Assembly (NCBI RefSeq): GCF_001705235.1 | Contig: NZ_MCGV01000001.1 | Span: 2,356,001-2,420,000 of the forward strand | Direction of reading: 5' to 3' | Source of the DNA: Clostridium pasteurianum | Lineage (GTDB): Bacteria; Bacillota; Clostridia; Clostridiales; Clostridiaceae | DNA length: 64,000 nucleotides | Part shown: piece after piece, positions 36,153 through 45,538 of the stretch | Numbering within the stretch: the stretch's first letter is position 1 | Layout of the letters: the number at the start of each line of letters is the position of its first letter | The notes under the pieces: generated by a model | Databases searched by the model: none | What the model saw: only the letters and a program-made list of their open reading frames with translations | Told to the model about the DNA's origin: nothing | Program-made: the position numbers and the translations under genes

Positions 36153-37613
36153 ATGAATTCAAAAAAGAAAAATATAGTTATTGCATTAATGGTTGCCATG
36201 TTTTTGGGGGCAGTAGAGGGAACTGTAGTAACTACTGCAATGCCTACAATTGTTAGGGAACTGCATGGGTTTAGTAAAATTAGTTTGGTATTTTCAGTTT
36301 ATCTTTTAACTGCTGCCATTACTACGCCAATTTATGGTAAGCTCGCGGATCTATATGGCAGAAGAAATATTTTATGTATTGGAATTATAATATTTTTAAT
36401 CGGAAGTGCACTTTGTGGAACATCCATGAATATATATATGTTAATAGTATTTAGGGGCATACAGGGGATGGGTGCAGGCTCCATTTTTACAGTATCCTTT
36501 ACTATTGTTGGAGATGTATTTCCGATAGAGGAAAGAGCTAAAGTGCAGGGATGGATAAGCTCTGTATGGGGAATTGCCAGCCTTGTTGGTCCCTTTATAG
36601 GAGGACTTTTAATAGATTATTTGTCCTGGCATTGGATTTTCTATGTGAATATACCCTTTGGAATTTTGTCGGTAATTCTTCTGCAAAAAAATATGGCAGA
36701 AACTATTAAAAAAGAAGAACATTCAGTGGATTATAAAGGAATAATAGTGTTATCAGCTGCTATTGTAATATTTTTGTTAGCTGTATTAGGTATAGGCACA
36801 AGTGGAACAATTCTTTCATTTAAGACTACAGTGCCAGTATTATGTACAATAATTTTACTTATTGTATTTTATTTAATAGAAACTAAGGCACCAGAGCCGC
36901 TCATACCTTTTGAGATATTTAATTTAAAAGTAAACGTAATAAATTTAATAAGCTTTCTTATTTGTGCAATATTAGTAGGTACAGATGTTTATTTGCCTAT
37001 ATACATTCAGAATATTTTAGGCTTTAATGCTACTATATCGGGATTATCATTAGCATCAATGTCAATCTCATGGCTTATGTCATCATTTATTTTATCGAAA
37101 TTACTGCCAAAGTATGGAGAAAAAATTATTATTTTTGCTTCTGCTTTAATAATATTTATGAGTTCTATTTGTTTATATACATTAAATACGGAGTCTTCCT
37201 TAATTTTTCTTATAGGGTATGCGTTTATCATGGGATTCGGATATGGAGGAATTCTTACAACAATGACTATAGTTATACAGGAATCTGTTGATGCTAAGAA
37301 TAGGGGCGCAGCAATGGCTTCAAACTCTTTACTAAGAACTATAGGGCAAACTATAGGTGTTTCAATATTTGGTGTTGTATTCAATTTAGGGATTACTAAA
37401 TATTTAAGTATGAAATCAATTAATAATGTAAATCCGGATAATTTATATGGCACAACAGCAGCGATTAAAAGTCTTATTTCTAGTGCCAATGTAAAAGCAT
37501 CTTTAAATTACGGATTTCATTCAATAATATTAATATTTATTGGAATATCAATATTATGCTGCGTATTTTCTGCTGTAATATCTAATTCGCTTAAGAAAAA
37601 TAAAGCGAGTTAA
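36153..37613 (+). CDS. MFS multidrug transporter, DHA2 (EmrB/QacA) family
   Basis: A 486-residue protein with 14 predicted membrane segments. The motif GKLADLYGRRN is loop 2-3, and GPFIGGLLIDYLSWHWIFYV is motif C of the drug:H+ antiporters. The last codons (Lys-Ala-Ser-stop) are formed by the left end of a palindromic repeat, so the C-terminus may have been changed by that element. Confidence 0.93.
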   Translation: MNSKKKNIVIALMVAMFLGAVEGTVVTTAMPTIVRELHGFSKISLVFSVYLLTAAITTPIYGKLADLYGRRNILCIGIIIFLIGSALCGTSMNIYMLIVFRGIQGMGAGSIFTVSFTIVGDVFPIEERAKVQGWISSVWGIASLVGPFIGGLLIDYLSWHWIFYVNIPFGILSVILLQKNMAETIKKEEHSVDYKGIIVLSAAIVIFLLAVLGIGTSGTILSFKTTVPVLCTIILLIVFYLIETKAPEPLIPFEIFNLKVNVINLISFLICAILVGTDVYLPIYIQNILGFNATISGLSLASMSISWLMSSFILSKLLPKYGEKIIIFASALIIFMSSICLYTLNTESSLIFLIGYAFIMGFGYGGILTTMTIVIQESVDAKNRGAAMASNSLLRTIGQTIGVSIFGVVFNLGITKYLSMKSINNVNPDNLYGTTAAIKSLISSANVKASLNYGFHSIILIFIGISILCCVFSAVISNSLKKNKAS

Positions 37614-37795
37614 CATTGATTTGTAACATTAAAAAAATTCTATAAATCTAAGATGAAAAAATCATAAAATCCTAAGATTTTTCAATAACTCACTAGCGTT
37701 CAGACAAATTGAAAAATCTAAGTATTTTATGATTTTTTTATCAAGATTTATTAGAATTTTTTTAAATCGTTACTTCATCAATGTTAACTCGCTTT
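37602..37795. repeat. Palindromic intergenic repeat, copy 2 (A frame, B core)
   Basis: The outer inverted repeats (AAAGCGAGTTAACATTGAT and complement) match copies 1 and 3, but the interior is a different hairpin (arms around CATAAAATCCTAAGATTTTT) that is related to the free-standing hairpin at 51584-51774. A tail with AAAATTCC and GGAATTTT follows to 37839. The left end supplies the stop codon of the MFS gene. Confidence 0.8.
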
Positions 37796-37869
37796 TGAAG
37801 TAAAACAAGGAAAAAATTCCTTCGTACCTACGGAATTTTGGGTGTAAATTTCTATAGTGCATTACTTAA

Positions 37870-38055
37870 ATAAAAACTTATCTAAATTTTTTATAAAGAG
37901 AGATTGCCTATTTGAAGTTAAGAAGGATAACGATTATATACGGGGTTTGGGTCAAAAACCCATTATCCTTCTTAACTATAAATAGGCACTTTTTACATTA
38001 TCACCAACAACTCCATATAAGCACTTCCTAAATTGCCCAAACCTCGTATATAATA
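37870..38055. repeat. Free-standing C-type repeat with 25-base arms
   Basis: GCCTATTTGAAGTTAAGAAG at 37906 begins a 25-base arm (37906-37930) pairing with 37963-37987 (2 mismatches). The segment matches the interior of copies 1 and 3 (GGGTC, CCCATTATCCTTCTT, CCCAAACCTCGT) but here lacks the A-type terminal repeats. It lies just after copy 2 and before the end of the APC permease gene. Confidence 0.75.
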
Positions 38056-38068
38056 ATATTGCCTAATT

Positions 38069-39460
38069 TTAAAGTATATCTTTTTTGGCTTTTCTAATCT
38101 TGCTATTCTTATATCCGTAAAACACATAAATTAACATTCCAATTAAAAGCCAAACAATAAATCTAATCCATGTAACAACAGGAAGACTGTATATTAAATA
38201 GCCACAGCAAAATATAGTTATTATTGGAGTAAATGGAACACCAGGGCATCTAAAATTTCTCTTTACCTCTGGCATAGTTACTCTTAAAACTATAATACCA
38301 ACAGAAACAAGTGCAAAAGCAAACAAAGTTCCTATATTACACAATTCCATTATCATATTAAGTGGCAAAAATCCAGCGAGAATAGCAGTAGCTACACCAG
38401 TTAAAATAGTACATAACCCTGGTGTACTATGTTTTTTATTTACCTTTGCAAAAATATTTGGAAGTAATCCATCTCTTGCCATAACCATAAATATTCTAAT
38501 TTGTCCATATAAAGTTCCAAGAAGTGTGGATATCATTCCAACTACAGCACCAATTCCAACTAAGGCAGAACCCCAATTTATTCCTATATGGGCAAGCGCT
38601 CCTGGAAGGGCATTATCTATACTAATATCTTTATATGAAATTATGCCTGTAAGCACTAATGAAACAGATATGTACATTATTATAACTACTATTAAGCATA
38701 AGGCAAGTCCACGTGGCACATCCCTTTCTGGATTTTTAGTTTCTTCTGAAGCTGTAGATACTGTATCAAATCCAATAAAAGCAAAAAATATAATTGACGC
38801 ACCTGATACTACTCCATTAACACCAAAGGGCATAAATGGATGATAATTTGCTGATTTTATATGAGTTATTCCTAATGCTATAAATATAATAATTATCAAT
38901 ATTTTTATTATAACTATAATATCATTTACTTTTGCACTTTCTGACACACCTATGTATAAAAGACATGTTACTATGGCTGTTATAATTACTGCTGGCAAGT
39001 CCACAATTCCTCCAGATACTGGTGCTTTAGTTAGCATAAGTGGTAATTTGATTCCGTAATCACTTAGTATTCCATTAAATGAACCTGACCACCCAGCTGC
39101 AACAGCCGCTGCTGAAACAAGATATTCAAGTATCAAATCCCAGCCTATTATCCATGCTACAATTTCACCAAAAGCAATATATGAATAAGAATATGTACTT
39201 CCTGATACAGGAAACATTGATGCAAGTTCAGAATATGTAAGAGCACAAAGAGCACTCGTTATAGCTGCAATTATAAATGATATAATGACTGCTGGACCTG
39301 CTATTTTGGCACCTTGACCAGTTGCAACAAAAATACCTGTACCAACTATTGAACCTATTCCAAGTGCAGCCAAATCAAAACTTGTAAGTTTCTTCTTTAA
39401 ACTACTTTTTGCATAATCATCATCAAAATTTTTTACTGTCTTCTTCTTAAATACGTCCAC
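38069..39460 (-). CDS. APC-family amino acid permease
   Basis: A 463-residue protein with 12 or more membrane segments. GIGSIVGTGIFVATGQGA is the conserved first-helix substrate motif and the family is that of cationic amino-acid transporters (YfnA/CAT-like). It starts at GTG 39460, 8 bases after AGGAGG; the overlapping ATG is out of frame. Single gene with a terminator-like hairpin upstream. Confidence 0.9.
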   Translation of the reverse strand: MDVFKKKTVKNFDDDYAKSSLKKKLTSFDLAALGIGSIVGTGIFVATGQGAKIAGPAVIISFIIAAITSALCALTYSELASMFPVSGSTYSYSYIAFGEIVAWIIGWDLILEYLVSAAAVAAGWSGSFNGILSDYGIKLPLMLTKAPVSGGIVDLPAVIITAIVTCLLYIGVSESAKVNDIIVIIKILIIIIFIALGITHIKSANYHPFMPFGVNGVVSGASIIFFAFIGFDTVSTASEETKNPERDVPRGLALCLIVVIIMYISVSLVLTGIISYKDISIDNALPGALAHIGINWGSALVGIGAVVGMISTLLGTLYGQIRIFMVMARDGLLPNIFAKVNKKHSTPGLCTILTGVATAILAGFLPLNMIMELCNIGTLFAFALVSVGIIVLRVTMPEVKRNFRCPGVPFTPIITIFCCGYLIYSLPVVTWIRFIVWLLIGMLIYVFYGYKNSKIRKAKKDIL

Positions 39461-39543
39461 ATTTTATTCCTCCTATAAGTTTGCGCTAATTAATAATTAT
39501 AAGTCACATCGAATTATTATACAACATGTATTTAAAATATAAT

Positions 39544-39603
39544 AAAGCTTAAAATTGGTATAACTTATATTTTAATAACACAGTTATACTAATTTTAAGC
39601 TTT
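39544..39603 (-). terminator. Long hairpin between membrane glycosyltransferase and APC genes
   Basis: A 22-base stem with one G-T pair and a 16-base loop. On the minus strand it is followed by a T-rich tract and is the likely terminator of the gene at 39638-40876. Confidence 0.75.
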
Positions 39604-39637
39604 ATATTTTTAAGCACTGTACAATTTTTATAAAGAA

Positions 39638-40876
39638 TTAGGAGTTTCCTAAATGCTTCTTTTTTATCCAATCTACAATATAGTTTGTTCCATTAACAGA
39701 GAAGCAAATTGCTATAAATATAACAGGGAAGGAGTATCTCGGCTGTCCCTCTGTAACAAAGTAAGTGCAGGTAACCATATAAAATATAATTAAATTATAT
39801 ATACTGAATTTATCCAATTCCCTTTTATTAATCAAGCTGTAAATTACCTTAAGGCTATACGCAATTATTGAAATTACTGCTATTGCAAATATAAAAATCT
39901 TAACGTCATTTGCTAAAATAGCTAAAAGCATTTGAACACTTGGATTTATACTACTTCCATAAAAACTATAGCTTATATCACTGCAGCTAAAATAAGTGTT
40001 AAATAATCTTTTAAAACCTAAAATAATGAATTGTCCTGGATGATTTACTATCCATTTTTTAGCGGCAGCAGATAGCATTTTATTTTTTTCTGTATCATTG
40101 GCTTTAATATAGCTTTTTTTAGTTACAATAGAATTTTCAACGTTTTTAGCATCCATCCAAAGTCCAGTATGATTTTGAGAATTGTTATTTATATAAAGCA
40201 CAATACCATTGTTATTTGATATAAATGTAAACTGTCCCATAAGTTTTGAATTTCTGTAAAGCCAGGGGGAAAGACATACCATACTAATAGCAAATATTAA
40301 AATACTATGTTTAATCACATCTAAGAATTTATTTTTAAGCAAAAGTTCTATTACAAATACTGCAAAGAAAAATAAAATGAAAAATGGTTTTATCATTGCA
40401 GCAGCTGCCGTGAGAGCTCCTAATATAATGTATTTATATTTACTGCTTCCAAGATATACAAGTGTCATTATAAGAAAAACTGTTACAAATAATATTTCTG
40501 TCCCTGTGATACTGTTATAAAAAATATTGTTAGGGAAAAGAACAAATATTCCGTAAATAATCTTCCTTTTTCTTTCGCTTATATTAATCTCTTCTAATAT
40601 CCAATAGACAATGAGATAATTAAAAGCTGTTAAACATATATTAAAAACTTTGGCAGTAATTAAGCTTGTTCCAAAAATTTTATATACAAAGCCAAGGACT
40701 ATTGAGTATCCTACAGACGTATAGGTATCTCCCCATGCACCGCCGCTTGCTATTTTTTTTGCAAGTTCGTTGTAATACTGAAAATCAGAATATGGCTGAG
40801 TATTTACTGCTATAATCCATACTATGCTTAGTAGAAGTCCAAGTATAGTTATATTTCTATAATAATTTTTCTTCAT
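39638..40876 (-). CDS. Membrane glycosyltransferase-like protein (GT39/GT83 type)
   Basis: A 412-residue protein with about ten membrane segments. Near the N-terminus TQPYSDFQYYNELAKKIASG has the acidic residue after the first segment typical of lipid-phosphate-sugar-dependent mannosyl or arabinosyl transferases. It is 12 bases after the BceB-like gene, possibly the last gene of that operon, where it might modify the cell envelope. Function is inferred from topology. Confidence 0.65.
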   Translation of the reverse strand: MKKNYYRNITILGLLLSIVWIIAVNTQPYSDFQYYNELAKKIASGGAWGDTYTSVGYSIVLGFVYKIFGTSLITAKVFNICLTAFNYLIVYWILEEINISERKRKIIYGIFVLFPNNIFYNSITGTEILFVTVFLIMTLVYLGSSKYKYIILGALTAAAAMIKPFFILFFFAVFVIELLLKNKFLDVIKHSILIFAISMVCLSPWLYRNSKLMGQFTFISNNNGIVLYINNNSQNHTGLWMDAKNVENSIVTKKSYIKANDTEKNKMLSAAAKKWIVNHPGQFIILGFKRLFNTYFSCSDISYSFYGSSINPSVQMLLAILANDVKIFIFAIAVISIIAYSLKVIYSLINKRELDKFSIYNLIIFYMVTCTYFVTEGQPRYSFPVIFIAICFSVNGTNYIVDWIKKKHLGNS

Positions 40877-40888
40877 AATCTTTTCTCC

Positions 40889-42925
40889 TTAATTCATAAT
40901 TTCCTTTAAGTATCTGCTTGTAGTAAGTAAAAAGAAGGTTATTTGAATTGCACCATAGATTGCAAAAACAACTAGGCTGTTAGCCCACATATATCTTCCA
41001 AATGGAATATCTATATATAATCTTGAAATGTAATAGCTAATAACAGATATTGCGATTAAAGGTGAAATTAAAAACACTGCTGCAATTTCCTTGATGATAA
41101 TTGCATTTATCTCCTTTTGGGTAAGTCCTATTCTAATTAATTGATTTACAAGGTTTCTATCATCCTCAATTGATGTAAAAACCTTAAAATATAAGGTTAC
41201 AGCACTTCCGATTAAAAGCATCATACCGAAAAATACAAAAGTAAATAATGTGAAATTAGTATTGCCAAGCTGTTCTTGAAGCTTTAATTCTTTTAAAGTC
41301 AAAGTATCTTTAAGCTTTTCTCCTCCTATTTTGTTTAACTTTTGTGACAAATTCTTTTCTATAACTTTACAATCATCATTATTGTATAAATTAACAAGAA
41401 CATCATAGTAAATTAATTTTGGGGAAGAATTTTCTTTAAGTTTAGCGTAATCTTCATCACTTAGTATTATTGAATTCCATCTCATAAATGGGATAAAAGA
41501 GGCATCTCCTGATGAATTAAAGGCATTACTAATGTTTCCCTGCTTATAAATTACATTGGGATAGGGAATATATAAAAATCCTTTATTGTTTTTAAATTTT
41601 ATATAGTCGTTAAGTGAGACTTTATTCCTATTGAATAGAGACATTACCTTACTTATTTTATAATCTTCTTCCTTAGAAAAATCCACAATTAACCCTCCAT
41701 GCGTATCCTTTAAATCAGCATAATAAAAAAGTGCATGATTTTGGGTCACATTTATATTTTGTTTATTTAATTTATTAAAGCAATTTTGGCTGGTTGCCAT
41801 AATAGGTATGCCCATCCAATTTATCTGATTACTATATTCACGTAAATTAAGCACATTTATCCCTTGAAGTGTATTAAAACTTTTAATATGAGCACCGGAT
41901 GTTTCAAGTACATCTTTTAAATCCAAATTATATAAATCCTTTTCTATTACGAAGCTTAAGTCATAAGGATACAATCTATCTATGGAATCTTTTGATGATT
42001 TGTAAATTGAATACGAAATTGAAATAAGTGCTATTCCACTTGCTATAAGAAGTATTGAAACATATAAAACTGACCTATACTCAATGAATCTGTGAGAAAG
42101 AGAGTTCAAACATAAAATATTGTTGTTATAAAAGCTTTTAAATCTTTTAGATATTTTTAATATTAATGTCATAATAGAACCTATTACAAAATACAGTGAA
42201 ATAATACAAGCCAAAATCGAACAAAGTATCATAGGTGCTACTGTACTTCGTCTGTAAATTCCCTGATTCATAGCTTTTTGAAAAGTAGACATGGCTATTA
42301 TTAAAATAACTATGCCCATGATTCCCCAAATGAAATTTGTCTTCCCTACATATTTTGTAGAATTAGATTTTAATATTTGTGAAATTGAAAGTCTTTTGAG
42401 AAATATTATCTGATATAAAATGTTAAATACAAAAATCAAAACTGCTATTAAAGTTATATATATATATGGTTTAAGGCTTATTTTTATATTAATATTAGTC
42501 ATATTTAAAGTTTTTAATATTGCCATATAGAATATTTTTGAAAATAAAGTTCCGAAAAAAGCTCCTAAAATAAAGGAAGAGGCGGCAATCACTAAGTTCT
42601 CATATGACAGGATTTTAATTATATTTTTGGAGGTTAACCCAATAGTAAAATAAACTCCAAATTCTTTTCCCCTATATTTAGTGAAGGATATTGTGGTGTA
42701 CAATATAAATACTACTGAAAAAGCCGCCATTAAAGTTATCATAGCTTCTAACATTTCTGAACTATCCTGATGGCTTCCTCCAATTACTTTCATAAACACA
42801 TTGCTTGATAAAAGACTGAAAAACATAAATAAAATAGCTATAATAAAAGTATTCCCTATAAGATAAGCAGTATAACTTTTAATATTATACTTAATATTTT
42901 TAAGTATAATTTGAGATAAATTCAT
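40889..42925 (-). CDS. BceB-type FtsX-family permease
   Basis: A 678-residue permease with about ten membrane segments and a large extracellular domain (residues about 310-530) between segments 7 and 8, as in BceB/VraG. These transporters protect against peptide antibiotics such as bacitracin and sense them with the partner kinase. Its ATG overlaps the last base of the ATPase stop codon. Confidence 0.9.
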   Translation of the reverse strand: MNLSQIILKNIKYNIKSYTAYLIGNTFIIAILFMFFSLLSSNVFMKVIGGSHQDSSEMLEAMITLMAAFSVVFILYTTISFTKYRGKEFGVYFTIGLTSKNIIKILSYENLVIAASSFILGAFFGTLFSKIFYMAILKTLNMTNINIKISLKPYIYITLIAVLIFVFNILYQIIFLKRLSISQILKSNSTKYVGKTNFIWGIMGIVILIIAMSTFQKAMNQGIYRRSTVAPMILCSILACIISLYFVIGSIMTLILKISKRFKSFYNNNILCLNSLSHRFIEYRSVLYVSILLIASGIALISISYSIYKSSKDSIDRLYPYDLSFVIEKDLYNLDLKDVLETSGAHIKSFNTLQGINVLNLREYSNQINWMGIPIMATSQNCFNKLNKQNINVTQNHALFYYADLKDTHGGLIVDFSKEEDYKISKVMSLFNRNKVSLNDYIKFKNNKGFLYIPYPNVIYKQGNISNAFNSSGDASFIPFMRWNSIILSDEDYAKLKENSSPKLIYYDVLVNLYNNDDCKVIEKNLSQKLNKIGGEKLKDTLTLKELKLQEQLGNTNFTLFTFVFFGMMLLIGSAVTLYFKVFTSIEDDRNLVNQLIRIGLTQKEINAIIIKEIAAVFLISPLIAISVISYYISRLYIDIPFGRYMWANSLVVFAIYGAIQITFFLLTTSRYLKEIMN

Positions 42926-43680
42926 TATAGGTCGCCTCCTACAATGCCCTCTGTTTCAATGATTTTATCAAAAAATTTCTTTTGATCACCGTTAGAATTT
43001 ATTTCAATTTTTATCTCGCCATCTTTTATAAATATAATTCTTTTACAAAATGAGGCCGCAAAGGGATCATGTGTTACCATAAGAATTGTGGTTTCTCTTT
43101 TTTCATTTATTTGCTTAAAATTTTCCATAATATTTCTGGATGATTTGGAATCTAAATTACCAGTAGGCTCATCTGCGAATAAAATTTTAGGCTCTGATAC
43201 AAGAGCTCTTGCTGCAGCAGTTTTCTGCTTTTGTCCACCAGAAATATTATATGGATAGCTGTTTTTTATATCTTCAATATTAAAAAATTTTAAAAGTTCA
43301 TTAACTTTGTCTTCAATTTTATTAGGCTTTATTTTATCCACTGTCATTGGAAATCCTATATTTTCTCTAACTGTTAAGCTGTCTAAAAGATTAAAATCTT
43401 GAAATATAAACCCTACATTTTTTCTTCTGAAAAGTGCAAGTTCATCCTTTTTCATATTAAGTATGTTTTTTTCGTTAATAAAAACTTCTCCATTAGTAGC
43501 ATTATCAATGCCTGAAAGTATGTTTAAAAGTGTTGTTTTACCACTACCACTTGGACCCATTATCCCCAAAAATTCACCTTGTTCGACATGGAATGATATG
43601 CCTTTTAATGCCCTTACACTTCCTGATTTTTTGTAAGCATCATAAACTTTTGTGAGTTTCGCGCACTCTAAAACCCTCAT
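42925..43680 (-). CDS. BceA-type ABC ATPase
   Basis: A 251-residue ATPase of the MacB/LolD/BceA group with Walker A GPSGSGKTT, signature ISGGQKQK, Walker B ILFADEPTGNLDS and VTHDPF. Starts 11 bases after a small possible ORF. Forms the transporter with the downstream permease. Confidence 0.93.
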   Translation of the reverse strand: MRVLECAKLTKVYDAYKKSGSVRALKGISFHVEQGEFLGIMGPSGSGKTTLLNILSGIDNATNGEVFINEKNILNMKKDELALFRRKNVGFIFQDFNLLDSLTVRENIGFPMTVDKIKPNKIEDKVNELLKFFNIEDIKNSYPYNISGGQKQKTAAARALVSEPKILFADEPTGNLDSKSSRNIMENFKQINEKRETTILMVTHDPFAASFCKRIIFIKDGEIKIEINSNGDQKKFFDKIIETEGIVGGDL

Positions 43681-43690
43681 ACTTGTCCTC

Positions 43691-43813
43691 CTATATCAAT
43701 CCACAATTACTTTGCCATATCTTTTCAAAACTTTTTATTACCTTCTTCATCTTTAGTATATCTTTTTCAAGTGCTGCTTCAAATCGCTTATCCTTACACA
43801 ACCTTACACGCAT
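43691..43813 (-). CDS. Possible 40-residue small protein between kinase and ATPase genes
   Basis: A frame from ATG 43813 overlaps the end of the kinase gene and ends at TAG 43691, just before the RBS of the ATPase. The peptide (MRVRLCKDKRFEAALEKDIL and then KMKKVIKSFEKIWQSN) is basic and strongly helical with amphipathic spacing. No good RBS is visible, so it could also be a decayed gene end or chance. Confidence 0.3.
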   Translation of the reverse strand: MRVRLCKDKRFEAALEKDILKMKKVIKSFEKIWQSNCGLI

Positions 43814-44798
43814 GAAAGGTTATGCTTACAATCGTTCCTTTCCCTTCCTCTGACTCTATACTTATATTACTATTTAGCATTTTACATATAGTTTTGCACA
43901 TATAAAGCCCTATGCCTGTAGATTTTTCCTTACGTCTTCCATTACTTCCTGTAAAAAATGGCTCAAAAACTCTGCTTAGTTCTTCTTTTTTTATGCCAAT
44001 GCCAGTATCTTTTATATGTAAGGTAATAACTTCTTCTTTTCTCTCACAGTAAAAGGTTATATATTTTGTGTTTTCAGCATACTTTATGGCATTATTAATA
44101 ACTTGGGAAATAACATAGCCTGCCCATTTTTTATCAGTATATATGTAATATTCATCTTCAATTTCAATTTTAGGGAACACTCGTCCATATATAAAATTTC
44201 TTTTTTTAGTGTTTACAATATCCGTTATTAATCTCTTTAAATTAATCTTTTCTGGAATATAATCCTTTGCAAATTCTTCAAGTCTAAATATATTCAAAGC
44301 ACTCTCTAGGTTTTCTTGAAGTTTAACATTTTCTTCATATATATCCTTAATTACATCCTCATTTCCATAAAGCTTTTTACCTTTTTCCGATGCAAGTTCT
44401 ATGATTGCTACAGAGGTTTTCATATTGTGAATCCATTCGCTTAAAAATTTTTCCTTTTCTTCGTGTCTTTCTTCCAGTAGATCAATTTTTGAAATATAGT
44501 TGCCGTGTAGTTCTCGCATTACATTAAGTATATCTTCAAAGACATATCCATTTTTCATCTTATATTTGGGACTAACCTTTCCTTCATCTAGATAAGTGTA
44601 GAGATTTTTATATACAAAAAACTTATAGATAAGATAGCATATTAGAAAGGTTGATGCTAAAATTATGGGATATGACATAGAATGTTTGCCATATAGAAAA
44701 AAGTAATAAAGTATAATAGATAATATACTAATAATATAAAGAAATATAGCTGATTTTTCTTTTTTAAAAGTATTAATTAAAGTTTTATTGAAGGACAT
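43794..44798 (-). CDS. BceS-type sensor histidine kinase
   Basis: A 334-residue intramembrane-sensing kinase. Two membrane segments close together (residues about 15-55) with almost no external loop, then the phospho-acceptor His in EWIHNMKTS and ATPase boxes NAIKYA, DTGIGI and STGIGLYM. ATG 44798 overlaps the regulator gene by 14 bases, with the RBS AGGGGG inside it. It likely senses antibiotic flux through the BceAB transporter. Confidence 0.92.
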   Translation of the reverse strand: MSFNKTLINTFKKEKSAIFLYIISILSIILYYFFLYGKHSMSYPIILASTFLICYLIYKFFVYKNLYTYLDEGKVSPKYKMKNGYVFEDILNVMRELHGNYISKIDLLEERHEEKEKFLSEWIHNMKTSVAIIELASEKGKKLYGNEDVIKDIYEENVKLQENLESALNIFRLEEFAKDYIPEKINLKRLITDIVNTKKRNFIYGRVFPKIEIEDEYYIYTDKKWAGYVISQVINNAIKYAENTKYITFYCERKEEVITLHIKDTGIGIKKEELSRVFEPFFTGSNGRRKEKSTGIGLYMCKTICKMLNSNISIESEEGKGTIVSITFHACKVV

Positions 44799-45450
44799 AT
44801 CCAATCCCCCTTTTGGTTACAATAGAGACGTTTGCTCCTATTTCTTTTAGCCGCTTCTTTAATCTTGTTATATTTACAGTTAGCGTATTATCGTCCACAA
44901 AAGAAGTTTCATCCCAAAGCTCCTCTAAGAGTTCTTCTCGTGAAACCACCTTACTATAATTTGTCATAAAAACTTTAAGAAGCTTATACTCATTTCTAGA
45001 AAGTTCTATGACTTTATCATTTATTTTAAGACTTATGCTGTCACACATAAGTTCTATATCTTTTAATTTTATAATATTACTTACACTAGAATCAATTCTC
45101 CTAAATATTGCATTTATCTTTGCAATAAGAAGTTCTATTCCAAAAGGCTTGGTTATGTAATCATCAGCGCCTAAGTCTATTCCTCTTATTTGCTCTTGCT
45201 CAGTATTCCTTGCCGAAATGATAATTACAGGAGTGGATATTTTTTTTCTTATATTTTTTAAGAAATAGAAACCATTGAATTTAGGTAAATTAATATCCAG
45301 CAATATCAAATCGGGAGAGGTACTTAAAACTTCTTCTTCAACGCTGTCAAAGTTTTCTATGAGTTTGACTTCATAATTATAGCTAATTAAAAAATCTTTT
45401 ATGTACTTTCTTAACTTTAGGTCATCCTCTATAATTAAAATTTTTTTCAT
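44785..45450 (-). CDS. BceR-type OmpR-family response regulator
   Basis: A 221-residue regulator. The receiver has Asp9/Asp10, the phospho-acceptor Asp52 (ILLDINLP) and Lys in ITKPFG; the C-terminus is a winged helix (VSREELLEELWD to VNITRLKKRL). ATG 45450 follows GGAGG; the ATG at 45462 overlaps the RBS. First gene of the resistance module. Confidence 0.94.
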   Translation of the reverse strand: MKKILIIEDDLKLRKYIKDFLISYNYEVKLIENFDSVEEEVLSTSPDLILLDINLPKFNGFYFLKNIRKKISTPVIIISARNTEQEQIRGIDLGADDYITKPFGIELLIAKINAIFRRIDSSVSNIIKLKDIELMCDSISLKINDKVIELSRNEYKLLKVFMTNYSKVVSREELLEELWDETSFVDDNTLTVNITRLKKRLKEIGANVSIVTKRGIGYVLQ

Positions 45451-45500
45451 GTTATCCTCCATAAGAAATATCTAATTATAGTTTTATTTTACAGCAAAAA

Positions 45501-45533
45501 ATAAAAAACGGAAGTCCATAATAAAACCTCCGC
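45501..45533 (-). terminator. Terminator of the second amino-acid ABC operon
   Basis: CGGAGG pairs with CTTCCG around a 12-base loop, followed on the minus strand by TTTTTT. It overlaps nothing coding and separates this operon from the Bce-type genes. Confidence 0.7.
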
Positions 45534-45538
45534 TTTTG

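Noticed and set aside
37007-37489. 160-codon frame on the minus strand
   Set aside because: It lies wholly inside the DHA2 exporter gene on the other strand and has no RBS or recognisable domain.
37602-38055. CRISPR array
   Set aside because: The repeats are inverted and few, with no regular direct repeats or spacers.
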